The notes beneath the pieces are model-generated. The model worked only from the letters and a program-made list of their open reading frames with translations. It had not been told where the DNA came from and made no database searches. 64,000 bases of DNA, taken from NCBI RefSeq assembly GCF_030384665.1, contig NC_083679.1:682001-746000 (forward strand), read 5' to 3'. Origin of the DNA: Lodderomyces elongisporus. Lineage: Eukaryota > Ascomycota > Pichiomycetes > Serinales > Debaryomycetaceae. A program made the position numbers and the translations under genes. This document shows positions 18,617 through 29,053 of this stretch, one piece after another (positions within the stretch are counted from its first letter, which is position 1; each line of letters begins with the position of its first letter).

Positions 18617-21484
18617 ATGTTGTCGATTGTCAATGGATCCTCGACGATACCGTTGATTGCCGGCTCATCAGATCTAGTCAATGACGCACTTAACTTTTAC
18701 ACCAATGTTTTGGGATTAATAGAGCATTCAAAAACAAACGATACTGTCTACTTGTCAAATGACGGCGTCCAGGTCATTGTTGCCATCACTTTAGATGAGA
18801 CAAAAGGCAACTCTGCTCAAGAAGTTAGCAAGAGGAGAGAAGAGATTTTGTCTAAATTGAACATTGTCGATTGGAGGTCGCTTGATACAACATATGTCTT
18901 GAAAGTTGAAAAGCTCGTTGATTTGGTTGAGCAATTAAAGACATTCAACTATAATGTGCAAATAACTCCAAACGAATTGTACCCAAATGAAGTATACTGT
19001 GTCGACCCATTGGGCTACATACTTGGTTTCACTGCATGCGACGAGCCGTTGACAGTGGTGCCACCTTTACAAAAAGCCAGACCAAGAATTGACTCGTCGA
19101 AATTGGACTCGACATTGATGTCCACCACAGCATCCGTGGCCAAAAATGATTTTGATGCTGGCTCTGCAGCAGCAAACTTCCCAAGCAGAAGAAACATTGC
19201 TGTGATGACCTCCGGTGGTGATGCGCCAGGTATGAATGCTGCAGTGAGAGCTGTGGTGAGAGCAGCAGTGTTTAGAGGTTGCAAAGCTTTTGCAATCAAG
19301 GAAGGTTACGAAGGGCTTGTTCGAGGTGGAGAGAAATACATTACAGAAATGAAATGGCAGGATGTGAGAGGTTTCTTGAGTGATGGTGGTACAAATATTG
19401 GAACTGCTAGGTGCATGGAATTCAAGGAGCGAGAAGGTCGATTGAAAGGATGTCGTCACTTGATTGAGGCGGGAATTGACGGTTTAATTGTTTGTGGAGG
19501 TGATGGATCATTGACCGGTGCAGATTTATTTAGATCTGAATGGCCATCATTAATCTCCGAACTTCGCGAAAGAAAGGAGATTACAGAGGAACAATATGAA
19601 AGGCACAAACATCTCTACATCTGTGGTATGGTGGGCTCCATCGATAATGATATGGCCACAACTGACTCAACTATTGGGTGTTACTCGGCATTGGAAAGGA
19701 TATGTCGTGCAGTTGATTATATCGATGCCACTGCCAACTCTCATAGTCGAGCATTTGTTGTTGAGGTGATGGGTAGACATTGTGGATGGTTAGCATTGAT
19801 GGCCGGTATCGCAACAAGTGCAGACTATATTTTGATTCCAGAAAAGCCTGCTTCATCACATGACTGGCAAGATCAGATGACTACAATTGTGAAAAACCAT
19901 AGAGCTGCTGGTAAGAGAAAGACAATTGTGATTGTTGCCGAAGGTGCAATTACTATAGACTTGAAACCAATTAGCTCAGAGGATGTCAAGGACGTATTGG
20001 TGGACCGTTTGGGTTTGGATACGAGAATTACTACATTGGGACATGTGCAAAGAGGTGGATCGGCCGTCTCTTTTGATAGGATCTTGGCTACTCTCCAAGG
20101 TGTCGAAGCCGTTAAAGCAGTATTGGATTTGACGCCAGACACACCTTCACCCTTGATTGCCATTGATGAGAATCAAGTGGTGAGAAGGCCATTGGTTGAG
20201 GCAGTCAAGATTACCAAGTCTGTGGCACAAGCTATTGCCGAAAGAGATTTTGAAAAAGCCATGTCCTTGAGGGATTCTGAGTTTAAAGAACATTTGGCTA
20301 ATTTTATGGCAATGAACAGTGCCTGTCACGATAAACCAGTTTTGCCAGTGGAAAAAAGGAAAAAGATTGCCATCATCAACATTGGTGCTCCTGCTGGTGG
20401 TATGAACTCAGCGACGTATGCCATGGCCACATATTGTATGTCCCAAGGTCACACTCCATATGCTATACATAATGGATTTGCAGGTTTGTCAAGGCACGAG
20501 TCAGTGAAATCTATTGAGTGGATTGATATCGAAGGATGGAACAGTGTTGGTGGTTCAAACATTGGTACAAATAGGCAGACACCAGCCGAGACGGATATTG
20601 GTATGGTTGCCCATTACTTTGAAAAGTACCAATTTGATGGGTTGATTATTGTGGGAGGTTTTGAGGCTTTTGTTTCGTTGAATCAACTTGAGCAGGCGAG
20701 ATCAATGTATCCTGCTTTCAGGATCCCCATGGTTTTGATCCCAGCAACCATTTCAAACAATGTTCCTGGTACAGAATATTCGCTTGGTGCAGATACATGT
20801 TTAAACGCACTTATGGACTATTGTGATATCATTAAACAGTCTGCATCAGCAACTAGAGGCAGAGCGTTTGTTATTGAAGTTCAAGGAGGAAACTCTGGTT
20901 ATATTGCTACATTTTCTGCATTGGTGAGTGGAGCTCAAGCCTCTTATGTTCCAGAAGAAGGAATTCATTTGCAACAATTGGAAATGGATATCAGCTCCTT
21001 GCGCGAAGGTTTTGCTGTCGATAAAGACCTCACCAAAGCAGGTAAATTGATCATCAAATCTTCCAATGCATCATCTGTACTCACTCCACAAGTGCTTGCT
21101 GATATAATCAATGCTGAAAGCAAAGGAGAGTTTGACACAAAGACCGCTATCCCGGGACACGTTCAACAGGGTGGATTGCCTTCACCTATTGACCGTACTA
21201 GAGCCGATAGATTTGCCATCAAGGCTGTGCAATTCATTGAGGAACACGCCGATATAATGGAGCCTGTTAGATACACGCTTGATTTCCCACACGATGAACC
21301 TAAGTATGCAGATACTGCAACTGTTCTTGGTGTTAAGTCGTCGCACTTGAAATTTACTTCCATCAGACGATTGTTTGATTTTGAGACTGAGTTGAAGAGA
21401 AGAATGCCCAAAAAGGTGTTTTGGAGCAAGATTAGAGACATTGCCGATGATCTCGTTGGTAGAACAAGGTACAGAACAACATGA
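18617..21484 (+). CDS. PFK2: 6-phosphofructokinase beta subunit
   Basis: The 955-residue protein has the fungal PFK layout. A glyoxalase-like N-terminal domain (1-140) with YPNEVYCVDPLGYILGF matches the beta rather than the alpha subunit. The N-half (from about residue 193) has IAVMTSGGDAPGMN, CGGDGSLTGADLF and the catalytic SIDNDM. The C-half (from about 585) has IAIINIGAPAGGMNSATY and ATISNNVPGTEYSLG. Its catalytic Asp equivalent is replaced by Asn there, as expected for the allosteric fructose-2,6-bisphosphate site. The cytosolic enzyme is a hetero-octamer with the alpha subunit and commits glucose to glycolysis. The C-terminus ...DDLVGRTRYRTT agrees with the beta family. The retroelement lies 921 bp upstream. 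Confidence 0.95.
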   Translation: MLSIVNGSSTIPLIAGSSDLVNDALNFYTNVLGLIEHSKTNDTVYLSNDGVQVIVAITLDETKGNSAQEVSKRREEILSKLNIVDWRSLDTTYVLKVEKLVDLVEQLKTFNYNVQITPNELYPNEVYCVDPLGYILGFTACDEPLTVVPPLQKARPRIDSSKLDSTLMSTTASVAKNDFDAGSAAANFPSRRNIAVMTSGGDAPGMNAAVRAVVRAAVFRGCKAFAIKEGYEGLVRGGEKYITEMKWQDVRGFLSDGGTNIGTARCMEFKEREGRLKGCRHLIEAGIDGLIVCGGDGSLTGADLFRSEWPSLISELRERKEITEEQYERHKHLYICGMVGSIDNDMATTDSTIGCYSALERICRAVDYIDATANSHSRAFVVEVMGRHCGWLALMAGIATSADYILIPEKPASSHDWQDQMTTIVKNHRAAGKRKTIVIVAEGAITIDLKPISSEDVKDVLVDRLGLDTRITTLGHVQRGGSAVSFDRILATLQGVEAVKAVLDLTPDTPSPLIAIDENQVVRRPLVEAVKITKSVAQAIAERDFEKAMSLRDSEFKEHLANFMAMNSACHDKPVLPVEKRKKIAIINIGAPAGGMNSATYAMATYCMSQGHTPYAIHNGFAGLSRHESVKSIEWIDIEGWNSVGGSNIGTNRQTPAETDIGMVAHYFEKYQFDGLIIVGGFEAFVSLNQLEQARSMYPAFRIPMVLIPATISNNVPGTEYSLGADTCLNALMDYCDIIKQSASATRGRAFVIEVQGGNSGYIATFSALVSGAQASYVPEEGIHLQQLEMDISSLREGFAVDKDLTKAGKLIIKSSNASSVLTPQVLADIINAESKGEFDTKTAIPGHVQQGGLPSPIDRTRADRFAIKAVQFIEEHADIMEPVRYTLDFPHDEPKYADTATVLGVKSSHLKFTSIRRLFDFETELKRRMPKKVFWSKIRDIADDLVGRTRYRTT

Positions 21485-22148
21485 GAATAGATAAATTAGA
21501 CATTTCATCAAGGGTTTACTGATGGTGAACATGATAAAAATGGTAGAGTGAGTAGTATTAAGAAAAGCATTATTAGTAACATTATTAGCAATACCATTAG
21601 TAGCATCATTAATAACATCATTAGTAGCGTCATTAATGACTTCATTAGTATGTTCATTGACACCAGCGTTGAGAAAGGGGAAAAGGAATAAATTCTGGGG
21701 AAAGACAGAGACTTTTACAAAACAAAATAAACTCATCTAACTATTTTTTTTTACATACTTTATATATATATCTTATTCAAGGTTGACTCTTCTTGTGTTT
21801 AATTTATAAAGCGAAAAAAAAGAAAAGTCAAACAGAAGCACATAAATTTTAGAATTCAAAATTGTTACTTTAGCTTGTTATTTATGCTCTTGGTTCATAC
21901 CTTATTTTTTTTCATTTGAACTGCTCTATTGTTTTCATTCGACTTGTTTCTTGGAGAGTGATATCTCCGTTCAACGGAAATAATTATACAATGCGATAGC
22001 GTCAAAAAAAAAATAATATCTCCAAAAAAATCCATTGATAATGTTTCCTGCTCCCCATCTACACATTATATTCTAATGATGCTGCATTGTCTACCAACTT
22101 GAACTCAGATTTCAGATCTAATCTTTAAGTTTGATTTTGATTACAGGC
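21485..22148. other. Spacer between PFK2 and CIN2
   Basis: The left part has an imperfect 12-15-bp array of ATTAGTA/CATCATTA units at about 21566-21655. The right part is AT-rich with no gene. A GATTACAG just before the CIN2 ATG resembles a splice acceptor, but no donor or branch point was found. Confidence 0.45.
21566..21655. repeat. Degenerate minisatellite after PFK2
   Basis: Repeated CATTA(G/A)TA-(A/G)C(A/G)TCATTA units, six or more and imperfect, lie about 80 bp past the PFK2 stop. Confidence 0.7.
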
Positions 22149-22992
22149 ATGAATAGCGAGTCGTATTCACAGGATCATGTGCAACCAAGTATTACACCTT
22201 CCTCGCATAAAAACACTTTACCGCATTCCAAACCCACTTATATACAAAAACAAGAAAATGAGGAATACAAGTCTATGCTCAAGTTGATCCAACTGAAGCA
22301 AAACCAGTCGCAAAAAAAGAGATTTCAATTTTTTGGTGAACCTCAACCACCAACAATACCACTGCATCAGCAAGTAAAGTCCTATTCTTCTTTACCAATT
22401 GCAGGTTCCTGGAATAGCGATACTACAAAAAGTCAAGATAAGTCAGTCACAATAATCAATGAGACGTATTCTGCTAAAGTCGGCCACTTGCACGTAAAGA
22501 AGTTTGAATCAAGTATACTCTCGATTCAGGGGCATTCTTTGAATCTTTCAAATGGGCTGAACTCGATCTTGGTGTTGAAATGCAATGGGCCAATACTAGT
22601 GCATGATATAAACTATTGTATTGTTGTTATCCTTCAGTGCCAACAAGCTAGATTCCACAACTCTTCTAATTGTATTGTATTCATGGCGAAAAATGAAACA
22701 AGCGGTGACTCTTTTGAGGAACTGAAAGACGCTGTTGAAAGTGGTATTGATACAAGCTTGCCTCCATTGATTGTGGAAAATTGTGCTTATCTCAGAACAA
22801 ACCAAATGAATATTGAAAATTTTAATCATCCTTCCCGGAAATTTAGAGATCCAACTTTTCAATCATTAGATGCGAATGAAAAAAACAGTTTGAAAGAAGT
22901 TTGCGAACGAGCAGATTTGGCGGATTTGGCATCAATCTTACGACGATATGGAGTGATAAATACTAATTGTCAGAATAGTACTGCTTTTACTG

Positions 22993-23066
<74 letters not shown>

Positions 23067-23090
23067 AATGAATATGATAATAATAAATAA
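22149..23090 (+). CDS. CIN2: Cin2-like tubulin folding cofactor C (TBCC domain)
   Basis: The 313-residue protein has a beta-rich block at about residues 120-230: SILVLKCNGPILVHDINYCI, VVILQCQQARFHNSSNCIVF and PLIVENCAYLRT. This is the repeated strand pattern of the TBCC beta helix. CQQ-R-H resembles the QxR motif that serves as the arginine finger for tubulin GTP hydrolysis. Cin2 acts with Cin1 and Pac2 in beta-tubulin folding in the cytosol. The C-terminus is a Thr run then an Ala run coded by an (ACT)n(GCT)n microsatellite. The ATG at 22149 is the first true ATG in frame. Cin2 in S. cerevisiae is YPL241C, in the same synteny block as YAR1 and SUI3, which helps. Confidence 0.75.
22994..23068. 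repeat. (ACT)n/(GCT)n microsatellite coding Thr and Ala runs
   Basis: About 17 ACT units followed by six GCT units lie within the CIN2 reading frame next to its stop. Length change in steps of three would leave the frame open. Confidence 0.9.
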
Positions 23091-23329
23091 AAATAATACC
23101 AATTTGGGGTGTAGAAAGTGAAAGAATGTGCGATGACCACAGCTTTAAGCGAACTAAAAGCTTTCTCTAATTGGTCGCGAATGCACAGAAAGCAAAAAAC
23201 AGGTATAATAAAAAAAGGGAAAGAATTCATGGCAACATATCTACATGGTTCAAAATAAAGAAATTCGAATCAAAAAAAGAAAAAAAAAAAAAAAAACAAT
23301 AATCAAGCCGTAAATTGTTGAGTAAATAA

Positions 23330-26300
23330 CTAATCAATGACTGCAACTTCGTTTCGAAGCTTATCAAGACATCTTTTGATCTGTTCCGAGCTTGCTGGTT
23401 TCTCAATCACGTAATCAAAGCAGCCACTTTGTCTTGCCTCTTCAGGGAATCCCGTGATGGCAACAACAGGTGTATCTGCGTTTTTTCCGGTGGTATATTT
23501 GATCAACTTTATAGCGTCTATTGCATCGACTTTGGCTAATCTTAGTCCGGTCATTATAAAATCAAACTTAACTTGACTGGTTGCTCTCTTGATCAACTCT
23601 TCACCGTCGGATACAGCAATTGTGATGCAACCGGCTTTCTCAAGTAGTTTTACCGTTTGGTGACGAACGGATGAGATAGGTTCACAATAAAGAACATCTA
23701 TCTCATGCAGTAGCGATACAACCGTATCAGACATTCTCGAACTCTCGCGTCTTCTTTGAATCCTCAAGAGTGCATTCGAACGATTAGCTGCCTCCTCTGA
23801 GTCTGATGAATTTGGCGATGAGAAATCACGGATATGCGACAGTGCAGTACCAGCGATACTTGGGTTGGGGTATGAGAACGTACTTGCCGTGGGGGAATGC
23901 TGCGATAATAAACTTGACTGCTTGTGCAATGTTTGCACATACGGCGAACTAGATGATCTTTGATGAAAATACGAGGTTGACGTATTTGGTGATTCACCTG
24001 GCATCACTTCATCCCCCAGCGAAAACGTACTTACTGTTGAGGGGATACGCTCGTGTTTACGCAAATCCATGGGTCTGTGCGGTATCGATGGTCCCAAACC
24101 TGCAGGTGGTGAAATTGGTCTTTTGAAAGGACTGCCACTAAAACTTGTAATGGGCCCTACCATGCCGGTATTACCGCCAGCATTGCTACTAGCACTATTA
24201 GTACCCCCACCGATACCTCCACTTTGGTTCGCGGTACCAAACGAGAACCCACGAGAGCGTAACACGGGAGTACTTTCCAGAGACGACGATGAAAAGCTAT
24301 TCATATGCTCCATATGCTCTGACTTGAGTCTGTTAATAACGTCTTTATTCTGCTTCTCCAATACTGACAAATTTCTAAAATGGAACAGTCCAAACTCTCC
24401 ACTGGGATCACTCAATTTATTCGGCCTCCTCTCAGACCTTGAAGAAGATGAATGGGTACTTGGTGGTAAGTGAAGCGAATTAATAGACAGTCTTCTATCG
24501 TTATTGGTATCGTCGTTTACTTTTTCCTCATCTGATGACGATGAGTCTTCCTTGGGAAATTGTGCCAATTGTGCGCCTCGCAAGTCAAAGTAATCTGTCA
24601 GCTCTGGATCCTCTGAATTTGGAATAAATACGCCCGGCTCCTCATACAATGTATCCCAATGAATGTGTCTGAAAAAAGCGTGATTTTTGATCTCCTCAGC
24701 TCCGTTGGACCCAAGCCTCTTTTCAGGATCAAGAGTCAATAGTTGTTTGATCAAATCCTTTCCCTCTGGAGTGCAAAATTCCATATCTTCTTCAGGTGAT
24801 AAGTTGGGCCAATCAATTTTGCCACTCAAGATGTTGTCAAACACTTCTTGTGGGGTTTCTGCATGAAATGGGGGATAACCGTAAAGAAATTCAAACAAAA
24901 TGCATCCAATAGACCACCAATCCGATGCTTCGCTTTGACCAACACCTTGAATAGTCTCTGGCGCTAAGTAATCTGGAGTGCCAACGAATTTCTTAATCTC
25001 ATGATCACCGGCACCCACGCCTCCGTGTTCTTGTTTTGGGTCATACAAGGCATAGTTTGTAACCGAAGGACTTGAACTATCATCTTCAACAATTGCAAAA
25101 GATGATTCGGAAGCTGTTCTTGGAATAATGGGCTTCAACAACGGAGAGTCATTGCCACCAGAGTTTGACCTTATGCTTTTCTTTCGAGTGCCAATTACAG
25201 GAGGTTGGCTCAATCCTTCTATAGAGGCTATTGGTGAGCTCGATGCTTGCGACGATGATGCATCAGGTGTCAGAAACAAATACAGTTGCTGATGTAGTTT
25301 CAAGTGCTCTAATGTAGGAGATAAGGAAACAGGTGTGCTTGAGCTATACCTTTTTTGATTTTGTTGTTGTTGTTGTGCTGGTGGTGGTTGGTGATGCAGA
25401 TAGTGTTGCTGCTGCTGCTGCTGCTGCTGCTGTGATTGATTCTGCATTACATGCTCATCATTGGTGTTTCCTCCGCCAGCGGATGCACCTCCAAACATGC
25501 TGCGGAACAATTCAACATTTTGCTCATTAATACTGCTATTTCTATGTTGCGTTTGCCTTCCCACAACACCTAAACGTGAAAGCCCAAAATCTGTTAATTT
25601 TAAATGCCCATTTTGATCAATAAGAATGTTATCTGGTTTCAAATCTCGATGGATAATACCTCGCTTGTGTAGATCATCAACCCCAATGATTATTTCGGCA
25701 ATGTAACGAGGAGACCAATCCAAACCAACAACACCCAAGCTCTTGATAAGATTGCCACAATCTCCTCCATTGAGATATTCCATGACCAAATATAAAAAAT
25801 TTTTCGATTGGAAACTGTGGTACAATTGAGCAACATAAGGAGAATCTGATTGCCGCATCATGACTGCCCTTTCTGACTTGACATTTAGCACTTGATTTTT
25901 AGCTATCATATCTCTTTTACGAAGACATTTTATGGCAACGTAATCGCCAGTAATCCTTCTTCTTGCTAAAAACACCGATCCAAATGCACCTTTGCTTATT
26001 GGTTTGATGACTTCGTAATCTTTGATGCTAGCTGTTTTGGGAGGAGGCGGTTGTGTTGATACGAGCAATGGTGACAAGGGAGGCCTAGCTGTACTGCTTT
26101 TCAGACTCGGCGTAGCAGATGCTTGAGATAATCCTCGACCATGTGAAGGGCCACTGGTATCTAGAGACAATTTGGTAATTCTTTTTTCGTTGATATTCCC
26201 GTTATTTGCGGTCGAGTCAACCATTGGCGACGACATGGGTGATGCTTTTACTGCATTATTCTTCAGCAACGTAGTAAGGTTGATTTTATCGAGACATGGC

Positions 26301-29053
26301 GCTGGAGACAAATGATGATGCCTGGGTGAAGAGTACACTGAATTGTTACCTGACGATTTCCGGGAACTTTGATTTTGAATTGTCTCGATCAACTCTCTAG
26401 AGCTGTTGTTACTTTGCGAATTTCGCGAACTAAAGCTAGATCTCGATTTGGTGAGAACGGGTGGTAACGCAGGTGGTAAAACGGGTGGTGTCACGGTTGA
26501 CAGATGGTGGGGCGCTTCATTGGAATCTCGGCGTAGCAAATCGTGTGGTGTCACGACGTTGTCGTATGAAGCATGCAAAACTTCGGGAGACTTGCTTCGC
26601 GACGGCTGTGGAGCAGCCATTAGTGGCGTTGGAGCTTTCAATTGAGGCAGGTTTCTATTGAGTTTATAATTCTGATCTTGGCTCTGCAAATGGTTGGCAA
26701 TTTGCATTTGCATGTTCACATTTTGAGAATCATTGTCATTGGCTATATATGACAGCAGTGGATGATGTTGATGAGATGAATCGAGTTGATTATTACTACT
26801 CGGCGTTGCACTTCTCGACAATGCAAATTCAGTTTGGTCTCTGATTTTCTCCACTGTTTCACGTACACACATCAACACTAGTTCATCGACTCTATTCTTG
26901 ATCTTTTCCGAATATTGCAAAATGGAGACTAATCGAGATAATATTTCCAACTTCTCGCTGATAAGTACATCGACATCTTCTATAAGTTGTTTTATGGCCG
27001 GGTCCGAAGATTCAATGTGGCCCTGGTGGTTCATAGCTGAGGTTATATGCTTTTCTGATTCTGGTGAAAATGATACAATAGTAGTTTGAGGATTGGTGAT
27101 ATCGCCATCATCAAAGGTATCACCTCCACCCCCAACTCCATCCGCGTCGTTACCAGTTTTATTATTACTTTCACTTGTAGTAGCTATTCTCCTCGAAGGT
27201 GGGTTAATTGCCAATGCTTCGTCACAAGATTCAATAAGTCTTTGTAAAGTGCCAAAGGGGAATTTTTTAGAGTAAATCAAGCTTTTATTGCGTGCTTGGA
27301 AATTCTTGGTCAATACTTTGTTGGCTAGCCTTGGCGAAGATGTTTCCGAAATTACTGGTAAAGGTATTCCTTTGTATTCCAACATCACATTCAGAGTGCC
27401 ATCATCATCTGACGACGAGCCAGATGAAACAGAAGATCGAGGCAGAAGGTGTATTGACCCCAGAGATGACAGCAACGACTGTGCTGAACCAGCGTCACTT
27501 CCACTTCCACTTGAACCTGAACCTGAAGTTGTACTTGTACTTACATTTGTACTTGTACTTGTTCCTCCTCCCACGGTTTGTTGCATTTGCAGAGCTAGAC
27601 TCTCGCTAATCTTCTCAACCATATCTCGTTGATCTACTATTGCATCATGACATTGTTGTAATTGCTCATCGACTCTATGTTCAATAATGCATAAATCTGA
27701 ATGCTTTTCTATGAACCAAGCAGGAATGTGAGTTTCACATATCCTACATAGTATAGTATTCGGTTGTGGTACATTTTCTTCATCGGTTATGCCGGAGTTT
27801 TTCAAATTTACCAAGTACGATTCAAAAATCTCAGAGCCAAACCCCAAAAGATCAAACAATGCCGTTGGTATTGATAGTTCCAAATCAACGTGAACGAATG
27901 GACGGATGGTCCACATTGAGTGGGTTGGAAGTTTTGTCTTTGGGTCGTGGATCATTATCCCCTGTGCTTCCAATTCAATAAAGTCTCCATCATTTGACAA
28001 TGTAGACGAAAGTGGGCTCGATGTAGTTGCCGATAATAAGATTTCTTCATCTACATTTTCCAATCCTTGCTCTTGTTTTTGCTCTTTTTCTTCAGGAACA
28101 AAATCGTCAACGGGTAAGGATTCAACATCAACAACCAGTAAATCTTCAGTAGAGTTATGCGGAGTTCTTCGCCCACTCAGCGATGCAACAATATTCCTCA
28201 ACTCGGCAATCCTCGCATTTTCCTCTCCATCTTCATCTTCGTCATTGTCATTGTCATTGTCATTGTCTTTGTCTTTGTCCTTGTCAATAAGCAGGCTATA
28301 CCTTGTGTGATTAGTTGCAGTAATGAATTTAACCTTGTAGCTTCCGTCATCTTTAATCATTGAGTCGATAGCCTTGTTGAATACTTGAAAATCTTCGTCG
28401 TTTATACCAATGATAATCTTTGATATGTGTCGATTCTTAATCTTCTTTATATGGGTACCAACTATATATTCCCAATTCTGCGACAAGTACTTGATATTTC
28501 CATCAAGGTCCAATTCCATCACAATTGTTGGGTTATTCAGTGATGCTAGTCTTAAATCGATGTGATCTTCAATCTTGTTGTACGTGGATTGCGAAATCAT
28601 CTTTGGCGGGGAAGAAGAGGAGGAGGAGGAGTAGGTATCTGCATTGTTATTTTGTGATACTTGTGATATTTGTGATACTTGTGTACCTGGTACATCTGGT
28701 GTACCTGGTGTACCTGGTGAATCGTCTTGTACTGTGCTTTGTTTTGTTTGGTTTGAATTTTTTTGTGCATTTTGATTATCACCGATTATGCAAATCAGAG
28801 GTCGTTCACTCTGGGGTGATCCTCTTTTCTTCTCAAGATGCTGTTGTTGTTGTTGTTGTTGCCGCTGTTCCTGCAGTTGTGGTTGCTTTTGTTTGTGTAT
28901 ACTAGGATCGGGTGAGTTGCTCTTTGATAGTTGACGTGGTGAAATCGATCGGTCAATTGAATGGGGGTGGTGCATATCCATATTTTGGAATACTAGTTCA
29001 TCAAAGATAGAGTTATTGATTGGACTCTGTCCATCCTCTGTGTTTCCAGACAT
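23330..29053 (-). CDS. RIM15: Rim15-type PAS-kinase-receiver protein kinase
   Basis: The 1907-residue protein has the Rim15 layout. A PAS-like region is near residues 160-250 (NPTIVMELDLDGNIKYLSQN). A C2HC-type zinc motif is at about 434 (ILCRICETHIPAWF...KHSDLC). The AGC-type kinase starts near 1008 (ISKGAFGSVFLARRR), with HRDLKPDNILID near 1134, DFG in LTDFGLSRLG near 1154, a 200-residue insert, and GTPDYLAPETIQGVGQSEAS near 1357. A receiver domain occupies about 1788-1907. Rim15 integrates TORC1, PKA and Pho85 signals to start quiescence through Igo proteins. Thr1835 replaces the receiver phospho-acceptor. The ATG at 29053 (MSGNTEDGQSPINN) is the first true ATG; long Gln/Ser runs occur throughout. 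Confidence 0.95.
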   Translation of the reverse strand: MSGNTEDGQSPINNSIFDELVFQNMDMHHPHSIDRSISPRQLSKSNSPDPSIHKQKQPQLQEQRQQQQQQQHLEKKRGSPQSERPLICIIGDNQNAQKNSNQTKQSTVQDDSPGTPGTPDVPGTQVSQISQVSQNNNADTYSSSSSSSPPKMISQSTYNKIEDHIDLRLASLNNPTIVMELDLDGNIKYLSQNWEYIVGTHIKKIKNRHISKIIIGINDEDFQVFNKAIDSMIKDDGSYKVKFITATNHTRYSLLIDKDKDKDNDNDNDNDEDEDGEENARIAELRNIVASLSGRRTPHNSTEDLLVVDVESLPVDDFVPEEKEQKQEQGLENVDEEILLSATTSSPLSSTLSNDGDFIELEAQGIMIHDPKTKLPTHSMWTIRPFVHVDLELSIPTALFDLLGFGSEIFESYLVNLKNSGITDEENVPQPNTILCRICETHIPAWFIEKHSDLCIIEHRVDEQLQQCHDAIVDQRDMVEKISESLALQMQQTVGGGTSTSTNVSTSTTSGSGSSGSGSDAGSAQSLLSSLGSIHLLPRSSVSSGSSSDDDGTLNVMLEYKGIPLPVISETSSPRLANKVLTKNFQARNKSLIYSKKFPFGTLQRLIESCDEALAINPPSRRIATTSESNNKTGNDADGVGGGGDTFDDGDITNPQTTIVSFSPESEKHITSAMNHQGHIESSDPAIKQLIEDVDVLISEKLEILSRLVSILQYSEKIKNRVDELVLMCVRETVEKIRDQTEFALSRSATPSSNNQLDSSHQHHPLLSYIANDNDSQNVNMQMQIANHLQSQDQNYKLNRNLPQLKAPTPLMAAPQPSRSKSPEVLHASYDNVVTPHDLLRRDSNEAPHHLSTVTPPVLPPALPPVLTKSRSSFSSRNSQSNNSSRELIETIQNQSSRKSSGNNSVYSSPRHHHLSPAPCLDKINLTTLLKNNAVKASPMSSPMVDSTANNGNINEKRITKLSLDTSGPSHGRGLSQASATPSLKSSTARPPLSPLLVSTQPPPPKTASIKDYEVIKPISKGAFGSVFLARRRITGDYVAIKCLRKRDMIAKNQVLNVKSERAVMMRQSDSPYVAQLYHSFQSKNFLYLVMEYLNGGDCGNLIKSLGVVGLDWSPRYIAEIIIGVDDLHKRGIIHRDLKPDNILIDQNGHLKLTDFGLSRLGVVGRQTQHRNSSINEQNVELFRSMFGGASAGGGNTNDEHVMQNQSQQQQQQQQQHYLHHQPPPAQQQQQNQKRYSSSTPVSLSPTLEHLKLHQQLYLFLTPDASSSQASSSPIASIEGLSQPPVIGTRKKSIRSNSGGNDSPLLKPIIPRTASESSFAIVEDDSSSPSVTNYALYDPKQEHGGVGAGDHEIKKFVGTPDYLAPETIQGVGQSEASDWWSIGCILFEFLYGYPPFHAETPQEVFDNILSGKIDWPNLSPEEDMEFCTPEGKDLIKQLLTLDPEKRLGSNGAEEIKNHAFFRHIHWDTLYEEPGVFIPNSEDPELTDYFDLRGAQLAQFPKEDSSSSDEEKVNDDTNNDRRLSINSLHLPPSTHSSSSRSERRPNKLSDPSGEFGLFHFRNLSVLEKQNKDVINRLKSEHMEHMNSFSSSSLESTPVLRSRGFSFGTANQSGGIGGGTNSASSNAGGNTGMVGPITSFSGSPFKRPISPPAGLGPSIPHRPMDLRKHERIPSTVSTFSLGDEVMPGESPNTSTSYFHQRSSSSPYVQTLHKQSSLLSQHSPTASTFSYPNPSIAGTALSHIRDFSSPNSSDSEEAANRSNALLRIQRRRESSRMSDTVVSLLHEIDVLYCEPISSVRHQTVKLLEKAGCITIAVSDGEELIKRATSQVKFDFIMTGLRLAKVDAIDAIKLIKYTTGKNADTPVVAITGFPEEARQSGCFDYVIEKPASSEQIKRCLDKLRNEVAVID

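Noticed and set aside
21182..21736. 184-codon minus-strand frame with NDATN-type repeats
   Set aside because: Half lies antisense to PFK2 and the rest reads through the minisatellite; no domain or family feature.
22131..22148. GATTACAG acceptor-like site just before the CIN2 ATG
   Set aside because: No GTATGT-type donor or TACTAAC branch point upstream; CIN2 is complete without a 5' exon.
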